Positions 25,938 to 34,637 of a DNA stretch of 64,000 nt are shown in pieces. The position numbers and the translations under genes are program-made. This DNA is from Brevinematales bacterium. GTDB lineage: Bacteria > Spirochaetota > Brevinematia > Brevinematales > GWF1-51-8. The notes below the pieces were generated by a model that was given only the letters and a program-made list of their open reading frames with translations, had not been told where the DNA came from and did no database searches. The stretch is from positions 39,605 to 103,604 of the forward strand of contig JABLXV010000003.1 in the NCBI GenBank assembly GCA_013177895.1. Direction: 5' to 3'. Position 1 is the first letter of the stretch; each line of letters opens with the position of its first letter.

Positions 25938-26621
25938 ATGAAAGAACACTGTATTACTTGCAGTACCGACAAATTGAAAGCTACTCTTAAAGGATTAATG
26001 AGAATCTTATTTGTACCTATAAAAGGTCATCAATATCTGAATTGGATTGCGCCTCACCCAGGCGGCGGTTGGTACGGTATGGATACCGATGAAATACTCC
26101 CGCCGGTTTCTAATAAAGGCTTCGCCTGCCCTTATGGCGTATCAGAAGATAGTTTATGGGTTCAGGAAACCTGGGCAGAAGAAGAAGCTCAGAATCTCGA
26201 AGGAGATTATTCTGGGCATATTTATTTCAAAGCTGATGAAGGGATATACATGGGTAATTATGATGGTATAGACATATACAATTATGCACCCGTTAAAAAA
26301 TGGCGCTCTCCCATTCTAATGCCGCGTGAATATTCCAGAATCACGCTTGAAATAGCCAATATTCAAGCTGTGAAAATTCAAAACATTTCTGATCAGGACG
26401 CCAGATTAAGCGGTAGTTATGGTTATGAATTACCCGAAAGTGAAAGATCCTTCAATAGAGGGTATACCAATCCCTACAGGTACGAAAAAGAACGTTTTGC
26501 GTACTTCTGGGATTCTTATAACAAAGTCGAATATCAGTGGAAAAAGAATCCGTGGGCATGGCGAATATGTGTTGTTCCATACCGGAAGGGTGTCGAAATC
26601 CCGCTGAAAATAGCGGCTTAG
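25938..26621 (+). CDS. ASCH-domain-like phage/plasmid protein
   Basis: 227 residues. The tail carries the phage ASCH signature: a KKWRSPILMPREYSRITLEI stretch, then VKIQNISDQDA, and FAYFWDSYNK ... WKKNPWAWRICV at the end. ASCH domains are PUA-related RNA or modified-nucleoside binding folds. Genes of this type are frequent in phages and mobile elements, with unknown role. The N-terminal part has several Cys (CITCS) that may be structural. Confidence 0.7.
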   Translation: MKEHCITCSTDKLKATLKGLMRILFVPIKGHQYLNWIAPHPGGGWYGMDTDEILPPVSNKGFACPYGVSEDSLWVQETWAEEEAQNLEGDYSGHIYFKADEGIYMGNYDGIDIYNYAPVKKWRSPILMPREYSRITLEIANIQAVKIQNISDQDARLSGSYGYELPESERSFNRGYTNPYRYEKERFAYFWDSYNKVEYQWKKNPWAWRICVVPYRKGVEIPLKIAA

Positions 26622-26655
26622 GATAGATAAAACAGAAAACCCAGCGATAAATATA

Positions 26656-26687
26656 GGTATGGGCGGGAAGGGACTCCCGCTCGTACC
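26656..26687 (+). promoter_or_regulatory. Long leader hairpin before the 254-residue gene
   Basis: GGTATGGGCGGGA (26656-26668) pairs with TCCCGCTCGTACC (26675-26687) with two G-T pairs and a six-base loop. No T-tract follows, and the ribosome site starts 8 nt later, so it is more likely a 5' leader structure than a terminator. Confidence 0.45.
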
Positions 26688-26708
26688 GGAATATCGAAGG
26701 AGATAAAT

Positions 26709-27473
26709 ATGAAACCGAATCAAATCAAGGTAGGACGCTTCTATATCGACAAAACCTATAATAACGTCCGGAAAGTATTATCCGTTTTTAAGGCCCCGGG
26801 TAAAGAAGGGGTTGAAACACTCCATGTCTCTTACGAGGTAATAATAGGGCGAAAACCGCAGTTCTTCAGGAAAGAACACCCCATTATGACCTTAAAATCC
26901 TTCTCCGAATGGGCTTTAAAAGAGATTTCCGAGCAAGAGGTTTACGATATGCAGATCGATTTACAGAACCCTGCCCGGACTAAAAACACCTTCATCAATA
27001 AACCGGTGATTGTGAGAATGGATAAAGTTTACGACGTTCTTTTGGACGCGGTAAAGAAACTGGATAAGCTGAATTATAATCCGCCGGAAGAAATTAAGAA
27101 AGACCAGCTCGCGATGATCCGTTGGCTTGGTAATACCGCATTGAAAGTTGCTGACGATTATGTGAAGCATAATCAACCTGAAATGAAAGAACCTTTCCGG
27201 CAGGATTCCGCGGTATACTGGAAATCCAGTGATGGAAAAAAATATATGCCGCGCGATATGACGGATGCTCATTTACTCAATACCTTCCGGTTTATACTCC
27301 GGCAGTGCCTTAATGCTGACGGAATGGACGATGGAAAGGGGAATTCATATACCATTGACCCAGATGAAACCGAGTATGATGTAGTTCTAAAATGCGGCGA
27401 CATAGAACGGAAAATCGCCAACGAATGCCTGAAGCGTAAATTAATTGATCCTAAGAAAAAGGCAATTTATTAA
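26709..27473 (+). CDS. Unknown protein with a DMTDxHL-type C-terminal motif
   Basis: 254 residues. The C-terminal part has DGKKYMPRDMTDAHLLNTFRFI, a pattern common in small phage proteins of unknown function. The N-terminus is beta-rich (IKVGRFYIDKTYNNVRKVLSV). A GAAGGAG ribosome site precedes the ATG. It is followed by two more genes of one unit. Confidence 0.75.
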   Translation: MKPNQIKVGRFYIDKTYNNVRKVLSVFKAPGKEGVETLHVSYEVIIGRKPQFFRKEHPIMTLKSFSEWALKEISEQEVYDMQIDLQNPARTKNTFINKPVIVRMDKVYDVLLDAVKKLDKLNYNPPEEIKKDQLAMIRWLGNTALKVADDYVKHNQPEMKEPFRQDSAVYWKSSDGKKYMPRDMTDAHLLNTFRFILRQCLNADGMDDGKGNSYTIDPDETEYDVVLKCGDIERKIANECLKRKLIDPKKKAIY

Positions 27474-27495
27474 ATAATAAGGAGTGTAAAAGGTT

Positions 27496-27903
27496 ATGAT
27501 ACCTTCGGATAACTGGAAATCCATTCTTGCACAAGGTTTGACTAATTACACAGGCTTCCATTGTCAGAATATCGAATTAGAGGTAATGGATATTCGGTTT
27601 AATGATTTTAGTTATCCTAAGATGTATCCCTATTTCGCTTTGATAAAAAAGAATGGAAAGTTAAGTTATCACGGGCGGGCAATCGGGGTCGCATACGAAA
27701 AAACTGAATACGCCCTATTTGTGTTCCGGAAAGAATATGGACTTTTAAAAGAAAAAGGGTATCCGGCGTATAACTATTACAATACATGGGATGATGAGAG
27801 TATCATCAAAATCGAAGGGCGTTTAACAAAAGATTCTTATCGGCAAATTAAGGAAGCTATGAGGAATTATAATCCGAGCGAGGTACAGATATATGAAGAA
27901 TGA
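27496..27903 (+). CDS. Unknown protein
   Basis: 135 residues, rich in Tyr and aromatic residues, mixed alpha/beta (YFALIKKNGKLSYHGRAIGVAYEKTEYALFVF). Its end overlaps the next gene by 11 nt, indicating coupling. No family recognised. Confidence 0.7.
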   Translation: MIPSDNWKSILAQGLTNYTGFHCQNIELEVMDIRFNDFSYPKMYPYFALIKKNGKLSYHGRAIGVAYEKTEYALFVFRKEYGLLKEKGYPAYNYYNTWDDESIIKIEGRLTKDSYRQIKEAMRNYNPSEVQIYEE

Positions 27904-28357
27904 AAGTTTAAGCGTTGAACAAAGATTGGTACGTGATAAATTTAAACCCAGTAACGGTCTTATTACCTCAATGAAATATATCACCACCCTCGAACTTGAG
28001 ATCGTCCGGCTTAATGGTATCATCAAAGGTACACCGTCGGGTAATTCTGGTAACAATACGGATAACCCGGTACTTAAAACTCTTTTCGGGGAAACCGTTA
28101 AGGCGATCCGGCTTCTCCAGGGGTTCGGGCTCCGGGAATTCGTGAAAAACCACAAGAATTCCCTTGCCGAAATCTCCGGCGATCCGTATGGTTGGTATAC
28201 AAGCGTTGAAAACGGGGAGCGTATTCCCCGGTCAGAAGAGGAATTCGAGTATCTTGCATGTTGCTTTCCTCATTACGAAGATATGAAGGCGTATCTTTGT
28301 AAAGTATGGAGAATTTCTCTTTTTTATTTCACACCGGAATATGCAATGCCGGCGTAG
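27893..28357 (+). CDS. XRE-like helix-turn-helix protein
   Basis: 154 residues. The second half, IRLLQGFGLREFVKNHKNS ... YGWYTSVENGERIPRSEEEFEYLACCF, follows the XRE pattern of early helix, turn, recognition helix and ExGxxxP. The N-terminal helix (TSMKYITTLELEIVRLNGII) could dimerise. It may regulate this operon; no operator is visible. Confidence 0.6.
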   Translation: MKNESLSVEQRLVRDKFKPSNGLITSMKYITTLELEIVRLNGIIKGTPSGNSGNNTDNPVLKTLFGETVKAIRLLQGFGLREFVKNHKNSLAEISGDPYGWYTSVENGERIPRSEEEFEYLACCFPHYEDMKAYLCKVWRISLFYFTPEYAMPA

Positions 28358-28366
28358 GGAGAAATA

Positions 28367-29899
28367 GTGCATTATGTAGCTGATTCTATTTTCGATTTAC
28401 CCGCTTCCGGAAGTTTTGACTGGAAACCGACTAAAACGCGGAAAGAAGAAAAGAAAGAACTCCGGCCTTATCAGATCTCTTCAGCGGAAGCGGTAGAAAA
28501 GGCTTTTCAAGAGTTCGATAAAACGCTTCTTGTGTTACCTACCGGATGCGGGAAAACGGTTATTTTTGCCGATCTTATCGACAGATGGTGGAAAGAAAAC
28601 CGGTATCAATCACTTGTGCTTGCTCATCGCAGCGAATTAATCGATCAGGCCGCGACGAAAATAAGGGCGCAAGCCGGTATCATTCCCGGTATTGAAAAAG
28701 CGGATAAATACGCATATATCGATATTCCCGTCGTTATCGCGAGCGTTCAAACATTGACCGGGAAGCGGCTGAAAAAATATCCAACAGATACTTTTAAGCG
28801 GATTATCGTTGATGAAGCGCATCACGCGATCGCGCCGAGTTATAAAAACATCCTGAACTATTTTAACGGCGCAAAGGTGCTCGGAGTTACCGCTACTCCT
28901 GACCGGGCGGATAACCGTGAGCTCGGGTCATATTTTGAGAGTATCGCGTACCAATACCTGCTTACCGACGCTATAAAAGACGGTTGGCTTGTTCCTATCA
29001 TCGGGCGGCGAGTTCAGGATTTTTCGATCGATTTATCAGAACTCCGGACAGCGATCGGGGACTTCCTTGAGAGCGAATTGGAACAAATCATCGAAAAATA
29101 TATCAGTCCTATCTGCACTTCCATCATCAAGGAAACCGCGGGACTGAAAACGATGATCTTTCTTCCGAGCGTCAAATCGTCCGAACTGGTAGCGCATGTA
29201 CTCCGGACGAAAGGGATTAATGCGTCTTTTCTTTCCGGTTCCTCGACCGAATATGAAAGAATGAACGTCCTGGATAAATTCAAGGATGGAAAGATTACGC
29301 ATTTATGTAACTGCAACCTTTTCCTTGAGGGGTTCGATGAACCCTCGATAGAAGCGGTCGTCATGGCTCGTCCTACCCTATCCCGGACGGTCTATGCCCA
29401 GGCAATCGGGCGCGGAACCCGTATTCACCCCGGTAAAAACGAACTTCTCCTGGTTGAATTCACGTATAACTATGAGAAGCATAAACTCGTGAATGTGTAT
29501 GAGATATTCGCCGGGAAAGGCTACGAACAGAAAGTCCGTGACGCGGCAGAGAAGCGTTCTGACGGAAAGCGCGATATCAATTTTCTCGAAGAACTCGAAG
29601 AAGCGCGTAAAGATACATACGATATCGACCGAATTATGGAACGGGTGTCTTCGATGGATCCGCACGGGTTTGTCACTTACGATCCTTTCGCTTTATGCGA
29701 TCTTCACGGGGTCGATTTGTCAGGGGAATTCAATATTGAATGGCAGGGTAGAAAATTGACCGGGCACGCCACTCCTAAACAAATTGCTTTTCTTGATGGA
29801 AAAGGTATCCAGTACGCGAATACCTTATCTAAAGCCCAAGCATCTATTCTAATCGATATGATCGCGAAGAACGGCTGGAAAGTCCCGGTAAACGTATAG
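28367..29899 (+). CDS. DEAD/DEAH-box (ResIII-type) helicase
   Basis: 510 residues from a GTG start behind GGGAG. Motifs: LPTGCGKTVIF (Walker A, about 56-66), IIVDEAHHA (about 145), VTATPDRAD, LEGFDEPSIEAV and QAIGRGTRIHPGK (motif VI). The C-terminal ATPKQIAFLDGKGI ... LSKAQASILIDMI is the small helical module found in phage and plasmid helicases of this type. Probably an SF2 DNA helicase for replication or repair. Confidence 0.92.
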   Translation: MHYVADSIFDLPASGSFDWKPTKTRKEEKKELRPYQISSAEAVEKAFQEFDKTLLVLPTGCGKTVIFADLIDRWWKENRYQSLVLAHRSELIDQAATKIRAQAGIIPGIEKADKYAYIDIPVVIASVQTLTGKRLKKYPTDTFKRIIVDEAHHAIAPSYKNILNYFNGAKVLGVTATPDRADNRELGSYFESIAYQYLLTDAIKDGWLVPIIGRRVQDFSIDLSELRTAIGDFLESELEQIIEKYISPICTSIIKETAGLKTMIFLPSVKSSELVAHVLRTKGINASFLSGSSTEYERMNVLDKFKDGKITHLCNCNLFLEGFDEPSIEAVVMARPTLSRTVYAQAIGRGTRIHPGKNELLLVEFTYNYEKHKLVNVYEIFAGKGYEQKVRDAAEKRSDGKRDINFLEELEEARKDTYDIDRIMERVSSMDPHGFVTYDPFALCDLHGVDLSGEFNIEWQGRKLTGHATPKQIAFLDGKGIQYANTLSKAQASILIDMIAKNGWKVPVNV

Positions 29900-29909
29900 A
29901 GAGGTGAAG

Positions 29910-31319
29910 ATGAAGAATAGTATTCCCGTTCATGTCAGAGAAATCGCTGATATACTGAGCGAAAATCATCACGAGGCATACCTTGTCGGAGGCTGTGTTC
30001 GGGACCTCATTATGAATACTACGCCCAGGGATTACGATTTTACCACTGAAGCAAGGCCGGATACCGTAATGAAAATATTCAAGGGTCTCGGGTATCTTGT
30101 AGTCCCGATTGGAATCCAGCATGGTACGGTAACCGTGTTTATCGATGGAATAGGTTATGAAATTACCACGTTCAGGGCTGAAAGTACCTATTCCGATAAA
30201 CGCCATCCGGATGAAGTCGTATTCTCGAATACTCTCGAAGAAGACCTGATCCGCAGGGATTTTACGATCAACGCCATAGCTTATGACGTAATAAATAACA
30301 GGATTATCGACCCGATGAACGGGCAGGCCGATATCCGGGATAAAGTAATCAGAACGATCGGCGACCCTGATATCCGTTTCAACGAAGACGCGCTCAGGCT
30401 TATCCGGGCTATCCGGTTTTCCGTAAAGCTCGGCTTTCAGATCGAACAGGATACCTATGAAGCTTTAATCCGTCAATTTGCCGGTATCAGATTTATCTCC
30501 AAAGAAAGAATTAATGACGAACTATCCCAAATTCTTCTTACTGGAAAACCGGAATATGGGATACGGCTTTTAAAAGATACCGGGCTTCTCGCTGAAATTC
30601 TGCCGGAAATCGACCGGCTCGATACGGTAGAGCAGAATAATCCTTTTCATATTTTCAACGTTTTCGATCATACCATGAAGTCGCTTTCGGCGTCGGTTCG
30701 GGATTTATCCGTCCGGCTGGCAGTATTACTGCACGATACCGGGAAAGCGGATACCAGGACGACCGATGAAGAAGGTGTAGATCACTTCATCGGCCACGCT
30801 GAGAAGTCCGAAGAGATAACCCGAAACGTCCTTAACCGGCTCCGCTTCGACGGGAAAACCGTGGCGGAAGTCACAAAACTCGTTCTTTACCATGACGAAC
30901 AGTTTCCCCGGACGATCGGACGGTTTAAAGGGAAACTCCGGGATATGAATGTCGATATCGAGAAACTTCTTCAGGTGAAGACCGCGGACGTTGCGGGACA
31001 GAACCCGGACACTTCGTATGATAAAATGGAAGAAATCGGGCGTATCCGGGACACATATAACAAGGTGATTTATGAAAAACAGCCGTACCTTTTAAGTCAT
31101 CTTACAGTCAACGGGAAGGATATTCTTAACCGGATTCCGCAAATGCAGGGTAAATTAATCGGTTCGACGCTTCAATATCTGCTCGAACAGGCTATCGCTA
31201 ACCCGGCGGTTAATAACCCGGATAAACTCCTTGAGCTCGCGGAACGGTATTTCTCCAGGAGTCCCGGAATGAATATCGGGGATAAAGGACCGATCCCCGG
31301 AAAAGGATTACGTCTATAA
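29910..31319 (+). CDS. cca: CCA tRNA nucleotidyltransferase with HD domain
   Basis: 469 residues from the ATG at 29910, which has the better-spaced GAGAGG; a GTG at 29904 is an alternative. GGCVRDLI and RDYDF supply the catalytic DxD, RRDFTINAIAYD is the class II signature, EDALRLIRAIRFSVKLGF the neck, and LLHDTGK with the following HD/H residues the HD phosphohydrolase domain. It repairs or builds tRNA 3' CCA ends. Its presence on a mobile element suggests tRNA repair after host tRNA cleavage, or host gene capture. Confidence 0.93.
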   Translation: MKNSIPVHVREIADILSENHHEAYLVGGCVRDLIMNTTPRDYDFTTEARPDTVMKIFKGLGYLVVPIGIQHGTVTVFIDGIGYEITTFRAESTYSDKRHPDEVVFSNTLEEDLIRRDFTINAIAYDVINNRIIDPMNGQADIRDKVIRTIGDPDIRFNEDALRLIRAIRFSVKLGFQIEQDTYEALIRQFAGIRFISKERINDELSQILLTGKPEYGIRLLKDTGLLAEILPEIDRLDTVEQNNPFHIFNVFDHTMKSLSASVRDLSVRLAVLLHDTGKADTRTTDEEGVDHFIGHAEKSEEITRNVLNRLRFDGKTVAEVTKLVLYHDEQFPRTIGRFKGKLRDMNVDIEKLLQVKTADVAGQNPDTSYDKMEEIGRIRDTYNKVIYEKQPYLLSHLTVNGKDILNRIPQMQGKLIGSTLQYLLEQAIANPAVNNPDKLLELAERYFSRSPGMNIGDKGPIPGKGLRL

Positions 31320-31329
31320 GGAGGTTTTT

Positions 31330-31884
31330 ATGTATAAAGTAATTGGTTTTCTCTTCATGATGATCGCGGTTTTCGTTTCTATTGTCAACGCCGGGCCCGC
31401 CGCTAAAAAGGCGAAAATTAATGCTGAAATCAAGCATTGGAATATAATGGACAAGTACACCGGCGACGCTTACTTTGTAAATGGAGTTGAGTTGAGCCGT
31501 TATCAGTATGTCGATTACGAGTTCTATAAAAAGGAACCCGGTGTCGGGGTTTTTATGAACCTTCTCCTGCCCGGTTTCGGTCTCGGAAATGTCATCTTAG
31601 GCGATAACGACGGCGCACTTATCCAGATAGTCGGATGGTCCTCTTCGGTTTTCGTAGCCGTAACGGGCGCCGCGATCGATAAGAAAGACCCTGGTTCTCA
31701 GATCGGAAAGGTAATCGAATATGCCGGTATCGCCGGGCTTGGGTTTTTCATTGTTCGAGGAATTATCAGCTCGTTTACTTTTTGCGCCGACTATAACGAT
31801 AAACTCTTGGAACTGGTAAAAAATGGAACAATATCGTACAATAAGGATGGGCTTGAAATTAACATCTATCAATATCAATTTTAG
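31330..31884 (+). CDS. P13-like spirochaete outer-membrane porin family protein
   Basis: 184 residues with a signal peptide (1-21). FMNLLLPGFGLGNVILGDNDGA and the later GKVIEYAGIAGLGFFIVRGIISSFTFCADYNDKLLE match the Borrelia P13 pattern (NLFLGFGIGSFAQGD ... FTFANSYNRKLK). P13 is a small, mainly helical surface channel. It starts 10 nt after cca. This is the best taxonomic clue in the window. Confidence 0.65.
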   Translation: MYKVIGFLFMMIAVFVSIVNAGPAAKKAKINAEIKHWNIMDKYTGDAYFVNGVELSRYQYVDYEFYKKEPGVGVFMNLLLPGFGLGNVILGDNDGALIQIVGWSSSVFVAVTGAAIDKKDPGSQIGKVIEYAGIAGLGFFIVRGIISSFTFCADYNDKLLELVKNGTISYNKDGLEINIYQYQF

Positions 31885-31886
31885 GT

Positions 31887-32063
31887 ATGGAAAAAGAAAA
31901 TAAAAGGCATTTAAAGGATATTTATAATCGCGGCAGACGGCATGGAAAAGCCGATGCAGAACATGGAAAAAACAGGTGTCCCCTTCGCGGAATGAGGCCG
32001 GATTATACCGAGAAAGAAATCCAGGCTTATCGTAAGGGGTATGATACCGGATATGACGATTAA
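31887..32063 (+). CDS. Small basic protein with two RxGxxxG-type repeats
   Basis: 58 residues, very rich in Lys/Arg/Gly/His. YNRGRRHGKADAEHG and YRKGYDTGYDD look like two halves of a ribosome-modulation-factor-like pattern (xYxxGYxxG), but I am not sure. The start is weak (ATG 3 nt after the previous stop). Probably real because of gene spacing and composition. Confidence 0.5.
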   Translation: MEKENKRHLKDIYNRGRRHGKADAEHGKNRCPLRGMRPDYTEKEIQAYRKGYDTGYDD

Positions 32064-32080
32064 ACTTACCGGAGGAATTA

Positions 32081-32386
32081 ATGTTAGATTTTCCAGAAGT
32101 GACCGATGTTGAAATAGCGTTTGGTGGTTATCCGAAAGAATGGTTTAAAAAGATACTGGATGATAATCACACCGGGGATTTTAATGAAATGGAAACATTG
32201 TTTAGTAATTTATTTTATCATGGTGGAAATATTCCTGTAAATAAAAAGTTACCTAAAGACTATATTTCTAAAGGAATAAGACTCTTAAAAGCTATCATGG
32301 GTTCCTTTGCGCCAAAACATGAAGAAAAAGAGCGAGTATGTGCGGTAATATTGAAAGCCTTAAATTCAGATTTAATGGAAAAATAA
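32081..32386 (+). CDS. Unknown protein
   Basis: 101 residues with a good GGAGG ribosome site. Helical second half (KDYISKGIRLLKAIMGSF ... VCAVILKALNSDLMEK). No family recognised. Confidence 0.65.
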   Translation: MLDFPEVTDVEIAFGGYPKEWFKKILDDNHTGDFNEMETLFSNLFYHGGNIPVNKKLPKDYISKGIRLLKAIMGSFAPKHEEKERVCAVILKALNSDLMEK

Positions 32387-32398
32387 ACGGGGTATCCC

Positions 32399-32893
32399 AT
32401 GCCGAAGACAGATGAGTATTATCTTTATAGAGACGGACTTGAAGAAGGGAACAGTGATAAAAGAACCGTTAAAGTCTCTTTCTACTTCCCATTGGTCGGT
32501 TCGCGGAGATTGAACATAGAAATCATCAATCATGATTCCCGAGGTCATCACTTATATGATAGTGAAATCATTGAAATCCGCGGCGTAAAAAGAAGAGTAC
32601 ATAATTTTGGGGTAACCATCGAAAGAGCTAAAAAAGGCCGAATCTTCAATGTTGTTGAAAGGTTTCACACTCTTCATGGAGTCTTGAAATGCGCGATACT
32701 CGACCGCGGCCTTCTCCGCGATCTGGTTTCCGATTTAAAGGACGATGCCGCCGGTGTGAGAAATAAGCCTTTGATCAAGGTCGCTCGCGGACAGATTTTC
32801 GCAAATCATTTTGATGAAAAGCCCGTAAGTGATAAAGAAGAACCCGGTCCAAATAAAGGCAGAAAAGATAAGATGATGGAGGAAGAAGAATAG
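32399..32893 (+). CDS. Unknown protein with acidic/lysine tail
   Basis: 164 residues. A beta-rich core (VSFYFPLVGSRRLNIEIINHDSRG) ends in a low-complexity tail with EEPGPNKGRKDKMMEEEE. The stop codon is immediately followed by the ATG of the exonuclease gene, so the two are coupled and the product may be its partner. Confidence 0.65.
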   Translation: MPKTDEYYLYRDGLEEGNSDKRTVKVSFYFPLVGSRRLNIEIINHDSRGHHLYDSEIIEIRGVKRRVHNFGVTIERAKKGRIFNVVERFHTLHGVLKCAILDRGLLRDLVSDLKDDAAGVRNKPLIKVARGQIFANHFDEKPVSDKEEPGPNKGRKDKMMEEEE

Positions 32894-33412
32894 ATGTCCC
32901 ACTTTATGTTTGACGTTGAAACAACCGGTCCCGCACCTGGACTTTATTCTATGATACAAGTCGGGGTTATATTACTCACAAAAGACTTTAAAACCGATAC
33001 TTTCTTTTACGGTGAGTTTCAGCCTATCTCCCTGAATTATCTCCCGGAAGCCCTCAAAGTAACCGGCGTGTCCTGGGATAACGCCCTGCTCTACCCAGAT
33101 CCCGAGAAGACTACTAAAGCAATGTACCAGTTTATCATGGATCACAAGAAAGGACGTCCTTTCTTCATTTCCGACTGCGGCCAGGACTGGAATTTCGTAA
33201 ATTATTACCTATGGCGTTACTGCGAGGATAACCCCTTCGGACATTCATCCATCAATCTTGGGTCTTTGTATAAGGGATGGAAGAATGATATGTTCAGCAG
33301 CTTCAAACACCTTCGTAAAACCGCGCATACCCACAATCCCGTTGACGATGCCCGGGGAAACGCTGAAGCTTTGTACGAGATGATTCGTCAGGGTTTCATG
33401 TATGTTATATAG
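32894..33412 (+). CDS. DEDDh 3'-5' exonuclease (Rv2179c/RNase T-like)
   Basis: 172 residues with the DEDDh signature: FDVETTGPAPG (DxE, residues 7-17), FISDCGQDWNF (third Asp region, about 95) and HNPVDDARGNAEAL (HxxxxD, about 150). Single-domain enzymes like this trim RNA or DNA 3' ends. Its 3' end overlaps the open frame of the next gene. Confidence 0.8.
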   Translation: MSHFMFDVETTGPAPGLYSMIQVGVILLTKDFKTDTFFYGEFQPISLNYLPEALKVTGVSWDNALLYPDPEKTTKAMYQFIMDHKKGRPFFISDCGQDWNFVNYYLWRYCEDNPFGHSSINLGSLYKGWKNDMFSSFKHLRKTAHTHNPVDDARGNAEALYEMIRQGFMYVI

Positions 33413-33428
33413 AATGAGGGATAAACTT

Positions 33429-33743
33429 ATGAAGCAGATGAAATACATGAACGAACCTCGAACCCCTACTCTTCGGGCGCTCGAAATTATCAAAGAATGG
33501 CCCGGAATTTCCGCCATGAATTTCGCGGGGAAGATGTGGCCGGATAGCCCGAAATGGAAGAAAATGTACGAAGGCGGTAACGGTTCGACTATGGGCCGCG
33601 GTATGTGGCTTTCAGCCGGAAGTTTTCTATCGAGACTCCAGAAAAAGGGTTTTATCCAATGCTCCCACCCTCTTAGACGGGAACCTAAGCTATGGAAAAT
33701 TAGCGAGAAAGGAATAGAGTATTTGGAGTGTAATATATGGTAA
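33429..33743 (+). CDS. Probable winged-helix protein
   Basis: 104 residues from the ATG at 33429, which has GAGGG nine nt upstream; the frame extends back to 33402. TLRALEIIKEWPGISAMNFAGKMWP is a helix-turn-helix start and LSRLQKKGFIQCSHPLRREPKLWKISEKGIEYL a recognition helix plus wing. DNA binding is inferred. Its end overlaps the next gene by 7 nt. Confidence 0.7.
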   Translation: MKQMKYMNEPRTPTLRALEIIKEWPGISAMNFAGKMWPDSPKWKKMYEGGNGSTMGRGMWLSAGSFLSRLQKKGFIQCSHPLRREPKLWKISEKGIEYLECNIW

Positions 33744-34090
33744 AATATCATAAGAAGGATATACTTCATTATTTGCTCAAAGAAAAAACATCTCTATTGA
33801 ATACGGATGGTTTTTGTATTCCTGAAAGGTATAAATTGAAGGGAAATGTTTTATATATTCTGGAAACTTATTATAGTTCTCAAGGAAAGGTAAAATTTAA
33901 GCAGATCGAAGTTACAATATTATTCCCTGAAGCTTGTTCAATGAAAGAATATTCCGAATTGTCTCATCCATATTTTTACGATGTACCGAAAAAGATTTTC
34001 AGGGAAGCAATAAAATATCCTCCGCGAAATGAAGATTCAAAGAAGTATCGTGACATTGTGAGAGAGACGATTAAATACAAGTCCAAATAA
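33737..34090 (+). CDS. Unknown protein
   Basis: 117 residues, basic, lower GC than its neighbours. Coupled to the winged-helix gene by a 7-nt overlap. No domain recognised. Confidence 0.6.
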   Translation: MVKYHKKDILHYLLKEKTSLLNTDGFCIPERYKLKGNVLYILETYYSSQGKVKFKQIEVTILFPEACSMKEYSELSHPYFYDVPKKIFREAIKYPPRNEDSKKYRDIVRETIKYKSK

Positions 34091-34153
34091 AGAATAGAAT
34101 ATAATTCCAATAAGGATAATTATAGCCCGTTTAATGTATATAATTTTACTTGT

Positions 34154-34264
34154 CATTATTAACTTATCGCTTCAATATACACAGTATCAATGAATACAAC
34201 AATGCGCAATGATTACGTTATCATTGAAAACGTAATCATTGATATTCTGTGTCTGTTAATGAAC
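34154..34264 (+). repeat. CAATGAWTAC-type repeats with a 12-bp inverted repeat
   Basis: Non-coding stretch with imperfect copies of CAATGAATACA, CAATGATTACG and CATTGAAAACG at 14-15 nt steps. AATGATTACGTT (about 34208-34219) is mirrored by AACGTAATCATT (about 34229-34240). No T-tract follows, so it is not a terminator. The same repeat family recurs at 59884-60029, also just upstream of a cassette promoter. Confidence 0.65.
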
Positions 34265-34268
34265 ACAA

Positions 34269-34285
34269 ATCTCCCCTGTTGTTAT
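34269..34285 (+). promoter_or_regulatory. Cassette motif ATCT-N7-TGTTAT
   Basis: ATCT at 34269 and TGTTAT at 34280; here the leader to the start codon is longer, 49 nt. Confidence 0.7.
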
Positions 34286-34334
34286 TATTGACGGAACTCA
34301 TTAAAGAGTTTCGATAATACTTCAGGAGGTCTTA

Positions 34335-34565
34335 ATGTTCGAGGATATTAAAACGGTATTGAACGGAGCTCGCGAGGGAGATGTTATTCTTCTTTTTAAG
34401 AATGGGAAAGTCGGGCGCGTCCGCTCCGGGTCAAAACCTGTAAACAGGACCAGCGAAGAGATCGCCGGATCATACACTATCCGTGAAGTCAAGAGCGGCG
34501 ACGCGCTCGCAGCGGAAGTGTATCGCGGTCTTGTCTTTTCTCCTTTCGAGGTATTTTTTCACTAA
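34335..34565 (+). CDS. Small unknown cassette protein
   Basis: 76 residues behind AGGAGGTCTTA. It has a beta-hairpin-like core (GDVILLFKNGKVGRVRSG). Its terminator is shared with the convergent exonuclease gene. First member of the cargo array. Confidence 0.7.
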   Translation: MFEDIKTVLNGAREGDVILLFKNGKVGRVRSGSKPVNRTSEEIAGSYTIREVKSGDALAAEVYRGLVFSPFEVFFH

Positions 34566-34587
34566 CCCCTATCCTTCTCAAGAGAGG

Positions 34588-34613
34588 AACCCGCCTTTTC
34601 AGGCGGGTTTTCT
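34588..34613. terminator. Bidirectional intrinsic terminator
   Basis: AACCCGCC (34588-34595), loop ttttca, GGCGGGTT (34602-34609) and a T-run; it lies between convergent genes. Confidence 0.8.
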
Positions 34614-34637
34614 TATGGAGGATATATGAGGGCGGAA

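Noticed and set aside
34208..34240. Inverted repeat AATGATTACGTT/AACGTAATCATT as a terminator
   Set aside because: Stem is AT-rich and no T-run follows; it belongs to the CAATGAWTAC repeat group.
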